Below, one piece after another: positions 1-6,265 of a DNA stretch of 6,635 bases. The notes beneath the pieces are model-generated. The model was not told the DNA's origin, did no database searches, and saw nothing but the letters and a program-made list of their open reading frames with translations. The stretch spans positions 1 to 6,635 of the forward strand of contig DASWYB010000033.1 of assembly GCA_036405195.1 (NCBI GenBank). Direction: 5' to 3'. A program made the translations under genes and the position numbers. Numbering within the stretch: position 1 is the stretch's first letter; each line of letters begins with the position of its first letter. Source of the DNA: DASWYB01 sp036405195. Lineage in GTDB: Bacteria; Patescibacteriota; UBA1384; 2-12-FULL-50-11; DASWYB01.

Positions 1-552
1 ACCGAGAGTATTAAGGTTCAAAATCATGACGATGCAATCACTGAGTTAAAAAAACAGGCAGGCGATGCAATTGTACTTGAAAAGGCAATTCAGGTTATAT
101 CGCAAGACATTACCGATGGGGCAACGGTGGATACTATTGCCGATACGCTTGAAGCGACGGTAAAAGGGAAATTTCAAGTAATTACATTTTCTCAGGCAGA
201 TCATAAAGAATTACTTGAAAAGTTACTTGAGAGCAAAATTCCCCAAGGACAAAAGATCGTTACGCAAGGCGATGGAGTCACAATCGACACATCTCAATTT
301 ACTCTTAACTTAGTTTCAGAAAAGCGTTTAGAACTCACAAATAACTTAAAAGCGTTTACGGTCACTTTCTTTGATGAAGCTGCTGTTCGTCGTTCGATGA
401 TTGGTGTTGCGCCGGCTGCGGTAAAAGATCTGGTAAAAAAACGCGTACCCATTAAAGATGTCAAAATTGTTGTAAGCCCGGCTGGGTGGCCTCGTCTCCC
501 TCTTCTTGGAAGTAAAATACGTGTGAATTACAGTTATGCGGCTCAAGAGTAA
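1..552 (+). CDS. C-terminal part of a baseplate-J-like hypothetical protein (5' truncated)
   Basis: The frame is open from the first base of the window, so the gene starts upstream; 183 residues are visible. A GTG at 127 could be taken as a start, but the in-frame sequence before it is uninterrupted and protein-like, so I read the whole stretch as coding. The visible part begins with a charged, helix-prone segment (ITELKKQAGDAI), then alternating beta-type stretches, and ends with a short domain containing VKDLVKKRVPIKDVKIVVSP followed by an aromatic/proline-rich stretch and RVNY. From memory, this order resembles the C-terminus of the long secreted or membrane-anchored baseplate-J-like proteins of CPR bacteria, which end in an 'SPfW..vP' type motif. 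Function is unknown. The C-terminus has no sorting signal or membrane helix; any anchor would be upstream. Only six bases separate its stop from ruvX, so co-transcription is likely. The family call is tentative. Confidence 0.7.
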   Translation, partial: TESIKVQNHDDAITELKKQAGDAIVLEKAIQVISQDITDGATVDTIADTLEATVKGKFQVITFSQADHKELLEKLLESKIPQGQKIVTQGDGVTIDTSQFTLNLVSEKRLELTNNLKAFTVTFFDEAAVRRSMIGVAPAAVKDLVKKRVPIKDVKIVVSPAGWPRLPLLGSKIRVNYSYAAQE

Positions 553-558
553 ATAAGT

Positions 559-969
559 ATGGAGCATGAGAATTATCTGGCCCTAGACATCGGAGAGAAG
601 CGTATTGGTGTTGCTGTTGGAACGGTTATCCCTTTTGGCCGGGGTACGGTCGACGCAACTGAACCGCAGGCAGCATTGAATCATATCGCCAGTATTATTC
701 GAGAAGATCACATTACGGCTTTGATTGTGGGCATTCCTCATGTTCGAAGTGGTGACGTAACAGCTAGTCAGGCCAAAGCGCACGAGTGGATTATGCGCTT
801 AAAAGAAATGTTTTCTCTCCCTATTGAAACTGTTGATGAGGCCTATAGCTCTACACAAGCTGAACGAGAATTGCGAGCGATGGGGGTGGATACAGTTAAA
901 GAAAAAGAACGGATTGATGAACGTTCGGCCGAGATTATCCTGGCTCAATATTTAGAGGGGAAGGTATGA
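559..969 (+). CDS. ruvX: RuvX/YqgF family RNase H-fold nuclease
   Basis: The 136-residue protein has the usual size and fold signature of YqgF/RuvX, which is annotated as a putative Holliday junction resolvase and in E. coli is linked to processing of the 16S rRNA 5' end. The first acidic motif is LALDIGEKRIGVAVG (Asp10). A VGIP strand lies at 57-60 in place of the common VGLP. The second motif is VDEAYSSTQAER (Asp93, Glu94). The third is IDERSAEIILAQYL (Asp120). All three acidic positions expected for the active site are present. The arginine of the common DER motif is alanine here (DEA), which is a variation rather than loss of the acidic residues. The ATG at 559 lacks a strong ribosome binding site; only AAGAG at 545-549 precedes it, so translation may be coupled to the upstream gene. 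It overlaps mltG by four bases, a pairing I recall as frequent in bacteria. It acts in the cytoplasm. Confidence 0.93.
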   Translation: MEHENYLALDIGEKRIGVAVGTVIPFGRGTVDATEPQAALNHIASIIREDHITALIVGIPHVRSGDVTASQAKAHEWIMRLKEMFSLPIETVDEAYSSTQAERELRAMGVDTVKEKERIDERSAEIILAQYLEGKV

Positions 970-1937
970 AGGGTCCTCGTTTTTCTTTCGGTTCATTCAA
1001 GCCATGGTTGGTCGGGTTGTCTGCGGGTGCTTTTATTGTACTTCTCGCATTTGGCATATGGTTTTTGAGCGGACTGCGAGGTATAGACGGTCCTTCTCGA
1101 GAATTTTCTATTCCGAAAGGAGAGCGTCGGATTGAAATTGCGCAACGGCTTCAGAAAGAAGGTATTATTCGTTCCTGGCCACACTTTGTGCTGATATCTT
1201 ATTTAGAACGGCGCGTTCTTCTGGCGGGACAATTTACCCTCGACCCGACTGATCGCTTAACGACAATCGTACGGACGCTTTCTCTGGAGGAGAAAAGACA
1301 CCAAGTTGTTACTATCCCTGAAGGGTGGCGTAGAGAACAGATTGCGGAGGAATTGGCGAAAAAAGGAGTCGACAAAGCCGGATTTCTTTCTTTAACTGAA
1401 GGGCTTGAAGGGCGTCTTTTCCCTGATACGTATTACATCTCCGTTACGCCCAAAGCCCAGGAAGTTGTGAGTAAATTTACAACGAATTATTTTGATCGGA
1501 CAAAAGAATTGCAACCAACCAAAGAACAACTGATTCTTGCCTCGATCGTCGAGCGAGAAGCCAAGCGTGATGATGAACGAGCTTTGATTGCAGGAATTTA
1601 CGCTCACCGTCTCGCTATCGGGATGAAATTGGAGGCTGATCCCACCGTCCAATATGGAAGAGATACCAACCTCGTTAAAGCCGGTACGCCACCTCAGGAG
1701 TTCTGGCAGTCTATAACCGTTGCTGACTACCAAGGCGTTGTATCTTCCTATAATACATACCGTACGCTTGGGCTCCCTCCGGGTGCTATCTCGAACCCAG
1801 GAATAAAGAGTATCGAAGCCGCGGTGCATCCTACTTCGACAACAGCTCTGTACTTTTTTCACACGGCGGATGGAAAAATTATTACGAGCAAAACGTACGA
1901 TGAACATCTCGCAAATAAGCGCCAGTACCTTCGTTAA
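966..1937 (+). CDS. mltG: Endolytic murein transglycosylase MltG (YceG family)
   Basis: MltG is a membrane-bound lytic transglycosylase that cuts nascent glycan strands inside the chain, releasing them from their lipid-linked end and limiting strand length. The 323-residue protein has a short basic N-terminus, one membrane helix at about residues 14-37, then a LysM-like extracytoplasmic region (about 46-118, beginning REFSIPKGERRIEIAQRL) and the catalytic domain. Key signatures are IPEGWRREQIAEEL (117-130), LFPDTYYI (151-158), and ASIVEREA (192-199), whose Glu196 fits the catalytic glutamate of the family. EADPTVQYG (223-231) and SSYNTYRTLGLPPGAISNPG (260-279) follow, then AAVHPTSTTALYFF. Nothing is truncated. 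The ATG at 966 overlaps the ruvX stop (ATGA) and is preceded by AGAGGGG at 954-960, a good ribosome binding site. The gene therefore sits in the ruvX unit but serves the same wall-building process as the mre genes downstream. Confidence 0.95.
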   Translation: MKGPRFSFGSFKPWLVGLSAGAFIVLLAFGIWFLSGLRGIDGPSREFSIPKGERRIEIAQRLQKEGIIRSWPHFVLISYLERRVLLAGQFTLDPTDRLTTIVRTLSLEEKRHQVVTIPEGWRREQIAEELAKKGVDKAGFLSLTEGLEGRLFPDTYYISVTPKAQEVVSKFTTNYFDRTKELQPTKEQLILASIVEREAKRDDERALIAGIYAHRLAIGMKLEADPTVQYGRDTNLVKAGTPPQEFWQSITVADYQGVVSSYNTYRTLGLPPGAISNPGIKSIEAAVHPTSTTALYFFHTADGKIITSKTYDEHLANKRQYLR

Positions 1938-1944
1938 GGTACTG
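1923..1944 (+). terminator. Stem-loop on the mltG stop codon (possible weak terminator)
   Basis: CAGTACCTT (1923-1931) and AAGGTACTG (1936-1944) are perfect 9-bp arms around a four-base CGTT loop. The mltG stop codon TAA (1935-1937) lies in the 3' side. No T-run follows directly; TTTTA (1956-1960) and TTTTT (1967-1971) come later. It is thus not a textbook intrinsic terminator. It may be a weak terminator or an RNA 3'-end stabiliser separating the ruvX-mltG unit from the mreB promoter. Confidence 0.4.
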
Positions 1945-1967
1945 AGAGGATGATGTTTTAGGTTCAT

Positions 1968-1996
1968 TTTTCAATTTAAGCCTTTTCTGTTACACT
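1968..1996 (+). promoter_or_regulatory. Extended -10 promoter for mreB operon
   Basis: A -35-like TTTTCA (1968-1973, four of six matches to TTGACA) is followed by a 17-bp spacer and TACACT (1991-1996). A TG lies one base before the -10 box (1988-1989), giving the extended -10 pattern TGnTACACT. A start of transcription about seven bases downstream would fall near 2003, leaving an mRNA leader of only about 13 bases before the mreB ATG. It lies in the only sizeable gap between mltG and mreB. This is a prediction from consensus matching only. Confidence 0.5.
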
Positions 1997-2015
1997 CCAG
2001 AAGGTCTCACTCTTT

Positions 2016-3071
2016 ATGGCATTTGGAATTTTTAATCATTTATCACATGATATCGGGATTGATCTGGGCACCGCGAATACGCTGGTGTATTTAAAAGGGA
2101 GTGGATTAATTATTAATGAGCCTTCAGTAGTCGCAATTAACCAACGAACAAAGGAAGTTTTGGCAATTGGGAATGAAGCGAAACGAATGGTTGGACGTAC
2201 GCCGGGACATATTGTTGCGATGCGGCCACTTGTCGACGGCGTGGTTAGTGATTTCGAAGTTACCGAACAAATGCTTCGTTATTTTATTAATAAAGTTCAT
2301 ACGAACCGCCTCCGGCTTATGCCACGTCCACGGGTTCTTATTGGGATCCCCTACGGTGTGACCGAAGTTGAACGTCGCGCTGTTGAAGAAGCGGCACTCA
2401 ACGCAGGGGCTCGCGAAGTGTATTTAATTGAAGAACCCGTTGCTGCAGCCATTGGAGCCCGATTACCGATCCAAGAAGCCACAGGTAATATGATTGTTGA
2501 TATTGGTGGTGGGACGACTGAAGTAGCCGTAATCTCGTTAGGGAGTATTGTGGCCAGTCGTTCGCTGCGTATTGCGGGAGATGAGCTTAACCAAGATATT
2601 ATTAACTACGTTCGTGATGAGTTTAACCTTCTATTAGGCGAACGTACGGCAGAAGAAGTGAAAATTGCCGCTGGCAGTGCCTTGCCGCTCAAGAATCGCA
2701 TAAAAGTAGTTTTGCGTGGCCGCGATCTTATTTCTGGGTTGCCGAAAATGATTGAGACTGATGACGAACCGATTCGTCGGGCGTTACAGAAGTCTGTTAA
2801 CTCAATTATCGATGCGGTTCGTTCTACCATCGAAGAGACTCCTCCGGAACTCGTGGCAGATATCATGGATCGGGGAATTGTCTTGGCCGGTGGCGGGGCG
2901 CTATTACGAGGCCTTAATATTATTATTGCGACCGCAACGGGAACCACAGTGCACATTGCCGACGACCCGCTTACGGCGGTAGCCAGAGGTACGGGCGTGG
3001 TGATTGAAGATCTCAGTGGATTACGTGAGGTTTTGCTCCCGACCCAATCAAAACGGTTAGATCGCGTGTAA
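2016..3071 (+). CDS. mreB: Rod shape-determining actin homologue MreB
   Basis: MreB is the bacterial actin that polymerises on the inner face of the cytoplasmic membrane and directs the elongasome. The 351-residue length is typical. Visible actin-fold signatures are phosphate loop 1, DIGIDLGTANTLVY (12-25); IGIPYGVTEVERRAVEEAA (109-127); EEPVAAAIGA (139-148), whose Glu140 fits the catalytic glutamate; phosphate loop 2, IVDIGGGTTEVAVISLG (160-176); and the adenosine motif GIVLAGGGALLRGL (287-300). The N-terminus MAFGIFNHLS has spaced bulky hydrophobic residues and may help membrane binding, as N-terminal segments do in other MreBs. The ATG at 2016 fits the family start. The only ribosome-binding-like sequence is AGAAGG (1999-2004), 11 bases away, and it overlaps the predicted transcription start, so initiation may be nearly leaderless. 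It is the first gene of the mreBCD-mrdA operon. Confidence 0.98.
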   Translation: MAFGIFNHLSHDIGIDLGTANTLVYLKGSGLIINEPSVVAINQRTKEVLAIGNEAKRMVGRTPGHIVAMRPLVDGVVSDFEVTEQMLRYFINKVHTNRLRLMPRPRVLIGIPYGVTEVERRAVEEAALNAGAREVYLIEEPVAAAIGARLPIQEATGNMIVDIGGGTTEVAVISLGSIVASRSLRIAGDELNQDIINYVRDEFNLLLGERTAEEVKIAAGSALPLKNRIKVVLRGRDLISGLPKMIETDDEPIRRALQKSVNSIIDAVRSTIEETPPELVADIMDRGIVLAGGGALLRGLNIIIATATGTTVHIADDPLTAVARGTGVVIEDLSGLREVLLPTQSKRLDRV

Positions 3072-3077
3072 GCAGAG

Positions 3078-3086
3078 AAGGAGGAG
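3078..3086 (+). promoter_or_regulatory. Strong, unusually close ribosome binding site of mreC
   Basis: AAGGAGGAG precedes the mreC ATG at 3088. Depending on which part pairs with the 16S rRNA, the spacing is only about 1-4 bases, shorter than the usual 5-9. No other in-frame ATG, GTG or TTG nearby fits better: the next is TTG at 3121, inside the membrane helix. Confidence 0.6.
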
Positions 3087-3087
3087 T

Positions 3088-3861
3088 ATGTATAACACCT
3101 GGCGAAAAGTTCAAAGGCCTTTGATTGGGCTACTTTTTGCAATTTTGGTCTTATTCATTCCCCCCGTTCGAAACCGTATTATTGTCACACTTTCTCCTCT
3201 TGTTGTGACAACCCGACATGTGGGCGAATCTGTGTTTGATTTTGCGCAGTTGATTGCTTCAATCCCGACTCTTTCTTCTGAAAATGGTTCCCTCAGGAGC
3301 CATATTAATGAATTACAAGCACTCGAGGTGAAGCAAAAAGAACTTGCTCATGAAAATGAACTCCTCCGTAAAGAGCTCAATCTCTCACCTGCTCAGTCGG
3401 ATACACTTATTGCGGCTCAGGTTATTTCTCGTGCCTCTTCCGTGAGTCAGCAGCAAATTGTAATAAATAAAGGAACGAAAGATGGGTTTACGACCGGAAT
3501 GGCCGTGGTGGCGCAAGGCTACTTTATTGGCCAAGTTGAAGAAGCTCTTGAATCAACGAGTCGCATCGACCTGATTACAAGCGTTCGATCCTTAGTCCCC
3601 GTAGTGTTGCAAACTTCACGGTCAGTTGGTCTTTTAAAAGGGGGTGCCGAGGGGTTGGTTATTGATGAAATCCCTCGCGACGTGACGATTGATTCTGGTG
3701 AGGCGTTGGTAACAGCCAACTTAGGTAACGTGGTGCGAGGAGGATTACCGGTGGGGACGGTATCGGCAGTCTTATCAGGGAAAAGTGATGTTTTTCAGTC
3801 GGCCCGTATTCACTCACCGATTGATTTTAGCCGCCTCGAAGTTGTCTTTGGGGTGAAATAG
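3088..3861 (+). CDS. mreC: Rod shape-determining protein MreC
   Basis: MreC is a bitopic membrane protein whose extracytoplasmic part binds and activates PBP2 and links it to MreB. The 257-residue protein shows the family order: a short basic cytoplasmic tail (MYNTWRKVQR), one membrane helix at about 11-27, then a helical coiled-coil segment (about 62-98, ending ENELLRKELNLS). Next come the two beta-barrel subdomains, starting with AAQVISRASSVSQQQIVINKGTKDG (residues 109-133), where the 'G..dGv..GM.V' motif reads GTKDGFTTGMAV, followed by GQVEEALESTSRIDLITS. The C-terminal part has the NLGNVVRGGLPVGTV stretch, matching the 'G.fP.GipVG.V' region of the family. It lies 16 bases after mreB and overlaps the next gene by one base, so the three are surely co-translated. 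Confidence 0.94.
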   Translation: MYNTWRKVQRPLIGLLFAILVLFIPPVRNRIIVTLSPLVVTTRHVGESVFDFAQLIASIPTLSSENGSLRSHINELQALEVKQKELAHENELLRKELNLSPAQSDTLIAAQVISRASSVSQQQIVINKGTKDGFTTGMAVVAQGYFIGQVEEALESTSRIDLITSVRSLVPVVLQTSRSVGLLKGGAEGLVIDEIPRDVTIDSGEALVTANLGNVVRGGLPVGTVSAVLSGKSDVFQSARIHSPIDFSRLEVVFGVK

Positions 3862-4298
3862 TGACGCTTTTTGCTTTTTTTGTCGCATTGATTGATATCT
3901 CCATAGGGGCAAACTTTGTGCTGTGGGGTGGCGGTGGTTATATCTTTCCCGCTTTCATCATTCTTTTAGCGGCATCGCATAACTGGAGCCAATTGATTAT
4001 TTGGATCAGCATTTATCTTCTCACCGGTATTTTTATTCCGCTTTCTCCCCTCCCTTTTTTCATTCTTCTGCTACTTTGCCTGGTTGCCGTCTTCCTTTTT
4101 CGCCGTGTGGTTGCGCCCGATAGTCTACTTGTTCAAGCCTGTTTTGCGCTCGTTCTTTTGGCAGTCTATATCGCGGCCTCCTATTACAGCCAAGGTGTTC
4201 GATTATCACTTAACTATATCGGCAGCCTTATGTTGACATTGCCGCTTATTGTTATATGGTTCTTGGTACGTAACCAGCGCAGGAGGAGGTTGTCATAG
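3861..4298 (+). CDS. mreD: MreD-like membrane protein
   Basis: The 145-residue protein is almost entirely hydrophobic, with about five to six membrane segments (near 2-20, 27-38, 44-60, 64-80, 88-108 and 118-136). It ends in a basic cytoplasmic-type tail, RNQRRRRLS. I see no diagnostic MreD motif, so the call rests on size, topology and position between mreC and PBP2, where mreD normally lies. MreD is a membrane component of the elongasome thought to bridge MreC and PBP2. The start is a GTG at 3861 sharing its first base with the last base of the mreC TAG; GGGG (3850-3853) seven bases upstream acts as ribosome binding site. Its last codons include three successive AGG arginine codons, rare elsewhere in this window, which form the ribosome binding site of the next gene. 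The frame stays open for 49 more codons after the TAG, to 4446. Confidence 0.75.
   Translation: MTLFAFFVALIDISIGANFVLWGGGGYIFPAFIILLAASHNWSQLIIWISIYLLTGIFIPLSPLPFFILLLLCLVAVFLFRRVVAPDSLLVQACFALVLLAVYIAASYYSQGVRLSLNYIGSLMLTLPLIVIWFLVRNQRRRRLS
4281..4297 (+). promoter_or_regulatory. Strong ribosome binding site leading to an ATA start codon of mrdA
   Basis: AGGAGGAGG (4281-4289) inside the end of mreD is followed five bases later by ATA (4295-4297), in frame with mrdA and overlapping the mreD TAG as ATAG. No ATG, GTG or TTG in the mrdA frame lies within range of this site; the first is GTG at 4424. The sequence therefore points to initiation at ATA or another non-standard event. No expression data are available. 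Confidence 0.55.
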
Positions 4299-6205
4299 CG
4301 CGCAGAAAAGGTTTTTTTGGTTATCAGTCAAGCATCTTCAAATTACTTTCTCGTCCACGAGAAGACTGGTTTGATGCATCTGGTTTTTTACTCGAGCCGC
4401 AAGGGGTTCTTCCCGACGAGGAAGTGGATCGGCCAAATTACCTTTTAGCCCGTATTGGCATTTTATTTCTCGGTCTTGCTCTTGTGTTTCGTCTTACGAA
4501 TCTGCAAATTGCAGAAGGAAATGAAAACCGTTATTTGGCAGAAGGTAACCGTATCCGCCAACAGGTTACTGTTGCTCCGCGGGGAGCAATCGTGGATCGA
4601 AAAGGTGAGCTTTTAGTTACGAATGAGGCGGGTTATAGTTTAGACTTAGTTCCCTCCGATTTGCCACGGCAACGAGCGGAGCGAGAAAAGGTTTTGCAAG
4701 AGGTGGGTACACTGACTGGGTCTTCGTTGGAGACGTTATCCAAAGCACTTAATCAGGTGGGACTTTTTTCCTTAGATCCAATTATCATCCAGCCAAATCT
4801 TACTCGGGAACAAGCGCTTATTTATAAAATAAAACTTTCTAGTTTGCCCGGCGTTCGTGTATCGTATCTGCCGACCCGGAAATATGATGAAACGATTGGT
4901 CTTTCCCATCTGCTGGGATATACAGCCCGGATGACTCAAGCGGATCTCGATAAACACCCTGACTATCCTCGAAACTCATTGATTGGGAGGCTGGGGATTG
5001 AAGGAGCGTATGATCCTCAGTTGCGGGGTGAGGTGGGAATACATGAACTGGAAGTGAATGCGAGTGGTCAACTTCAGCGTTCCCTTAAAAATACACCGCC
5101 CAAAGTCGGCGCGACTCTCCATTTAACCCTCGATCGTGGGTTACAAGCGGAGTTAGTCGCGGCTCTCCAAGAAGCCATGGCTAAAAATGGGTCTCAAAAC
5201 GCCGCTGCCATTGCAATGAACCCCCAAACCGGAGCTATTCTCGCGTCTGTTTCATTGCCGAGTTACGACAACAACTTGTTTGCGGGCGGTATCTCGCAAG
5301 AAGATTACAACCGGCTTAATACTGATCCGAATAAGCCACTCTTGAATCGTGTCGTTGATGGGTTATACCCTCCCGGCTCAACAATTAAGCCCTTTGTTGC
5401 AGCTGCTGCTCTCCAAGAGAAAACAATTGCGCCTAATACTCAGCTTGATACTTCGGCCGGGGCAATCGAGATTGGTCAGTGGCGTTTTCCTGACTGGAAG
5501 ACACATGGAGTAACGGATGTGAAGCGAGCAATTGCTGAATCAAATAATGTTTTCTTTTATTCACTTGGTGGGGGGTGGAACAAGATTTCTGGCCTGGGCG
5601 TGGAACGTCTTGAACGTTACTACCAAATGTTTGGGCTTGGGCAACCGACGGATACGGACTTTGACCAAGGAAAAGCTGGTTTAGTGCCTAACCCTGAATG
5701 GAAGAAAAAAGTTAAGAAAGAAACATGGTATATCGGCGACACCTACCATATTGCCATTGGTCAAGGAGATCTTCTCGCAACTCCTTTACAAATGGTTCGA
5801 GCCGTTAGTAGCCTTGTGAATGGAGGCCGGTTGGTTACCCCTCACCTTGTTTCAACTGTTGAATCCTCGGAAAGTGGTGTGCGAGAAGACCTTACTTTTC
5901 CCGAGTCTCCCCTTCCCTTATCTGCGGAAACCTTTCAGACGGTGCGAGAGGGAATGTACCAAACGGTTAACTCAGATACGGGTTCGGCGCGGGTGCTCCG
6001 TAACCTGCCATTTTCTTCAGGAGGAAAGACGGGAACTGCTCAGTTTGGGACGGATAAAAAAACACAAGCCTGGTATATTGGCTTTGCACCTTACGAAAAT
6101 CCAGAGATTGCTATTACCGTTATTGTCGAAGGAGGAGGAGAGGGAAATGCCATTGCGGTACCTGTTGCCGGACGTGCGTTTGCCTATTATATGAGCCATC
6201 GTTAA
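4295..6205 (+). CDS. mrdA: Penicillin-binding protein 2 (class B transpeptidase)
   Basis: PBP2 is the elongation-specific DD-transpeptidase that cross-links new peptidoglycan outside the membrane, driven by MreC and paired with RodA. Three active-site motifs are intact: SxxK as STIK (serine codon at 5378) in YPPGSTIKPF; SxN as SNN in AESNNVFFYS; and KTG in SSGGKTGTAQ. A membrane helix (IGILFLGLALVFRL) and the APRGAIVDRKGELL pedestal region precede them. Two starts are possible. The conventional one is GTG 4424 (593 residues), which has no usable ribosome binding site: GAGGA is almost touching it. I prefer ATA 4295 (636 residues), with an ideal site upstream; it adds 43 residues including MARRKGFFGYQSSIFKLLSR and an acidic stretch before the helix. 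From memory, CPR PBP2 proteins often carry such a cytoplasmic extension. The product is certain; the start is not. No rodA follows. Confidence 0.95.
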   Translation: MARRKGFFGYQSSIFKLLSRPREDWFDASGFLLEPQGVLPDEEVDRPNYLLARIGILFLGLALVFRLTNLQIAEGNENRYLAEGNRIRQQVTVAPRGAIVDRKGELLVTNEAGYSLDLVPSDLPRQRAEREKVLQEVGTLTGSSLETLSKALNQVGLFSLDPIIIQPNLTREQALIYKIKLSSLPGVRVSYLPTRKYDETIGLSHLLGYTARMTQADLDKHPDYPRNSLIGRLGIEGAYDPQLRGEVGIHELEVNASGQLQRSLKNTPPKVGATLHLTLDRGLQAELVAALQEAMAKNGSQNAAAIAMNPQTGAILASVSLPSYDNNLFAGGISQEDYNRLNTDPNKPLLNRVVDGLYPPGSTIKPFVAAAALQEKTIAPNTQLDTSAGAIEIGQWRFPDWKTHGVTDVKRAIAESNNVFFYSLGGGWNKISGLGVERLERYYQMFGLGQPTDTDFDQGKAGLVPNPEWKKKVKKETWYIGDTYHIAIGQGDLLATPLQMVRAVSSLVNGGRLVTPHLVSTVESSESGVREDLTFPESPLPLSAETFQTVREGMYQTVNSDTGSARVLRNLPFSSGGKTGTAQFGTDKKTQAWYIGFAPYENPEIAITVIVEGGGEGNAIAVPVAGRAFAYYMSHR

Positions 6206-6259
6206 TAAATAAAAAATACATTAATAATCATTGACAACATTCTTGGGAGTTGTTATATA
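6206..6259 (+). promoter_or_regulatory. Strong promoter for greA with A/T-rich upstream element
   Basis: A perfect -35 box TTGACA (6231-6236), a 17-bp spacer and TATATA (6254-6259) with TG one base before it (6251-6252) give a near-ideal housekeeping sigma-factor promoter with extended -10. The 25 bases upstream of the -35 box are almost all A and T, with runs of A, as in an UP element. Transcription should start near 6266. Between the boxes, ACAAC (6234-6238) and GTTGT (6249-6253) form a short dyad that might bind a regulator; this is weak. I see no terminator for mrdA in this gap, so read-through into greA is possible. Confidence 0.75.
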
Positions 6260-6265
6260 TAAGTC

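Noticed and set aside
127..552. GTG at 127 as the true start of the first gene
   Set aside because: The same frame is open to the window edge and reads as plausible protein, and no ribosome binding site with good spacing precedes the GTG.
1392..1967. Long open frame on the - strand opposite mltG (191 codons)
   Set aside because: It mirrors the conserved catalytic part of mltG, and its translation shows no recognisable domain.
2606..3142. Long open frame on the - strand opposite mreB (178 codons)
   Set aside because: It lies almost wholly inside the well-supported mreB gene, its translation is low-complexity Ser/Arg-rich, and it resembles no family I know.
5820..6194. Second + strand frame inside the end of mrdA (124 codons)
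   Set aside because: It overlaps the conserved KTG region in another frame and gives an Arg/Leu/Pro-rich translation with no domain.
6206..6260. Intrinsic terminator between mrdA and greA
   Set aside because: The region is A/T-rich but has no GC-rich hairpin followed by a T-run; promoter elements explain it better.
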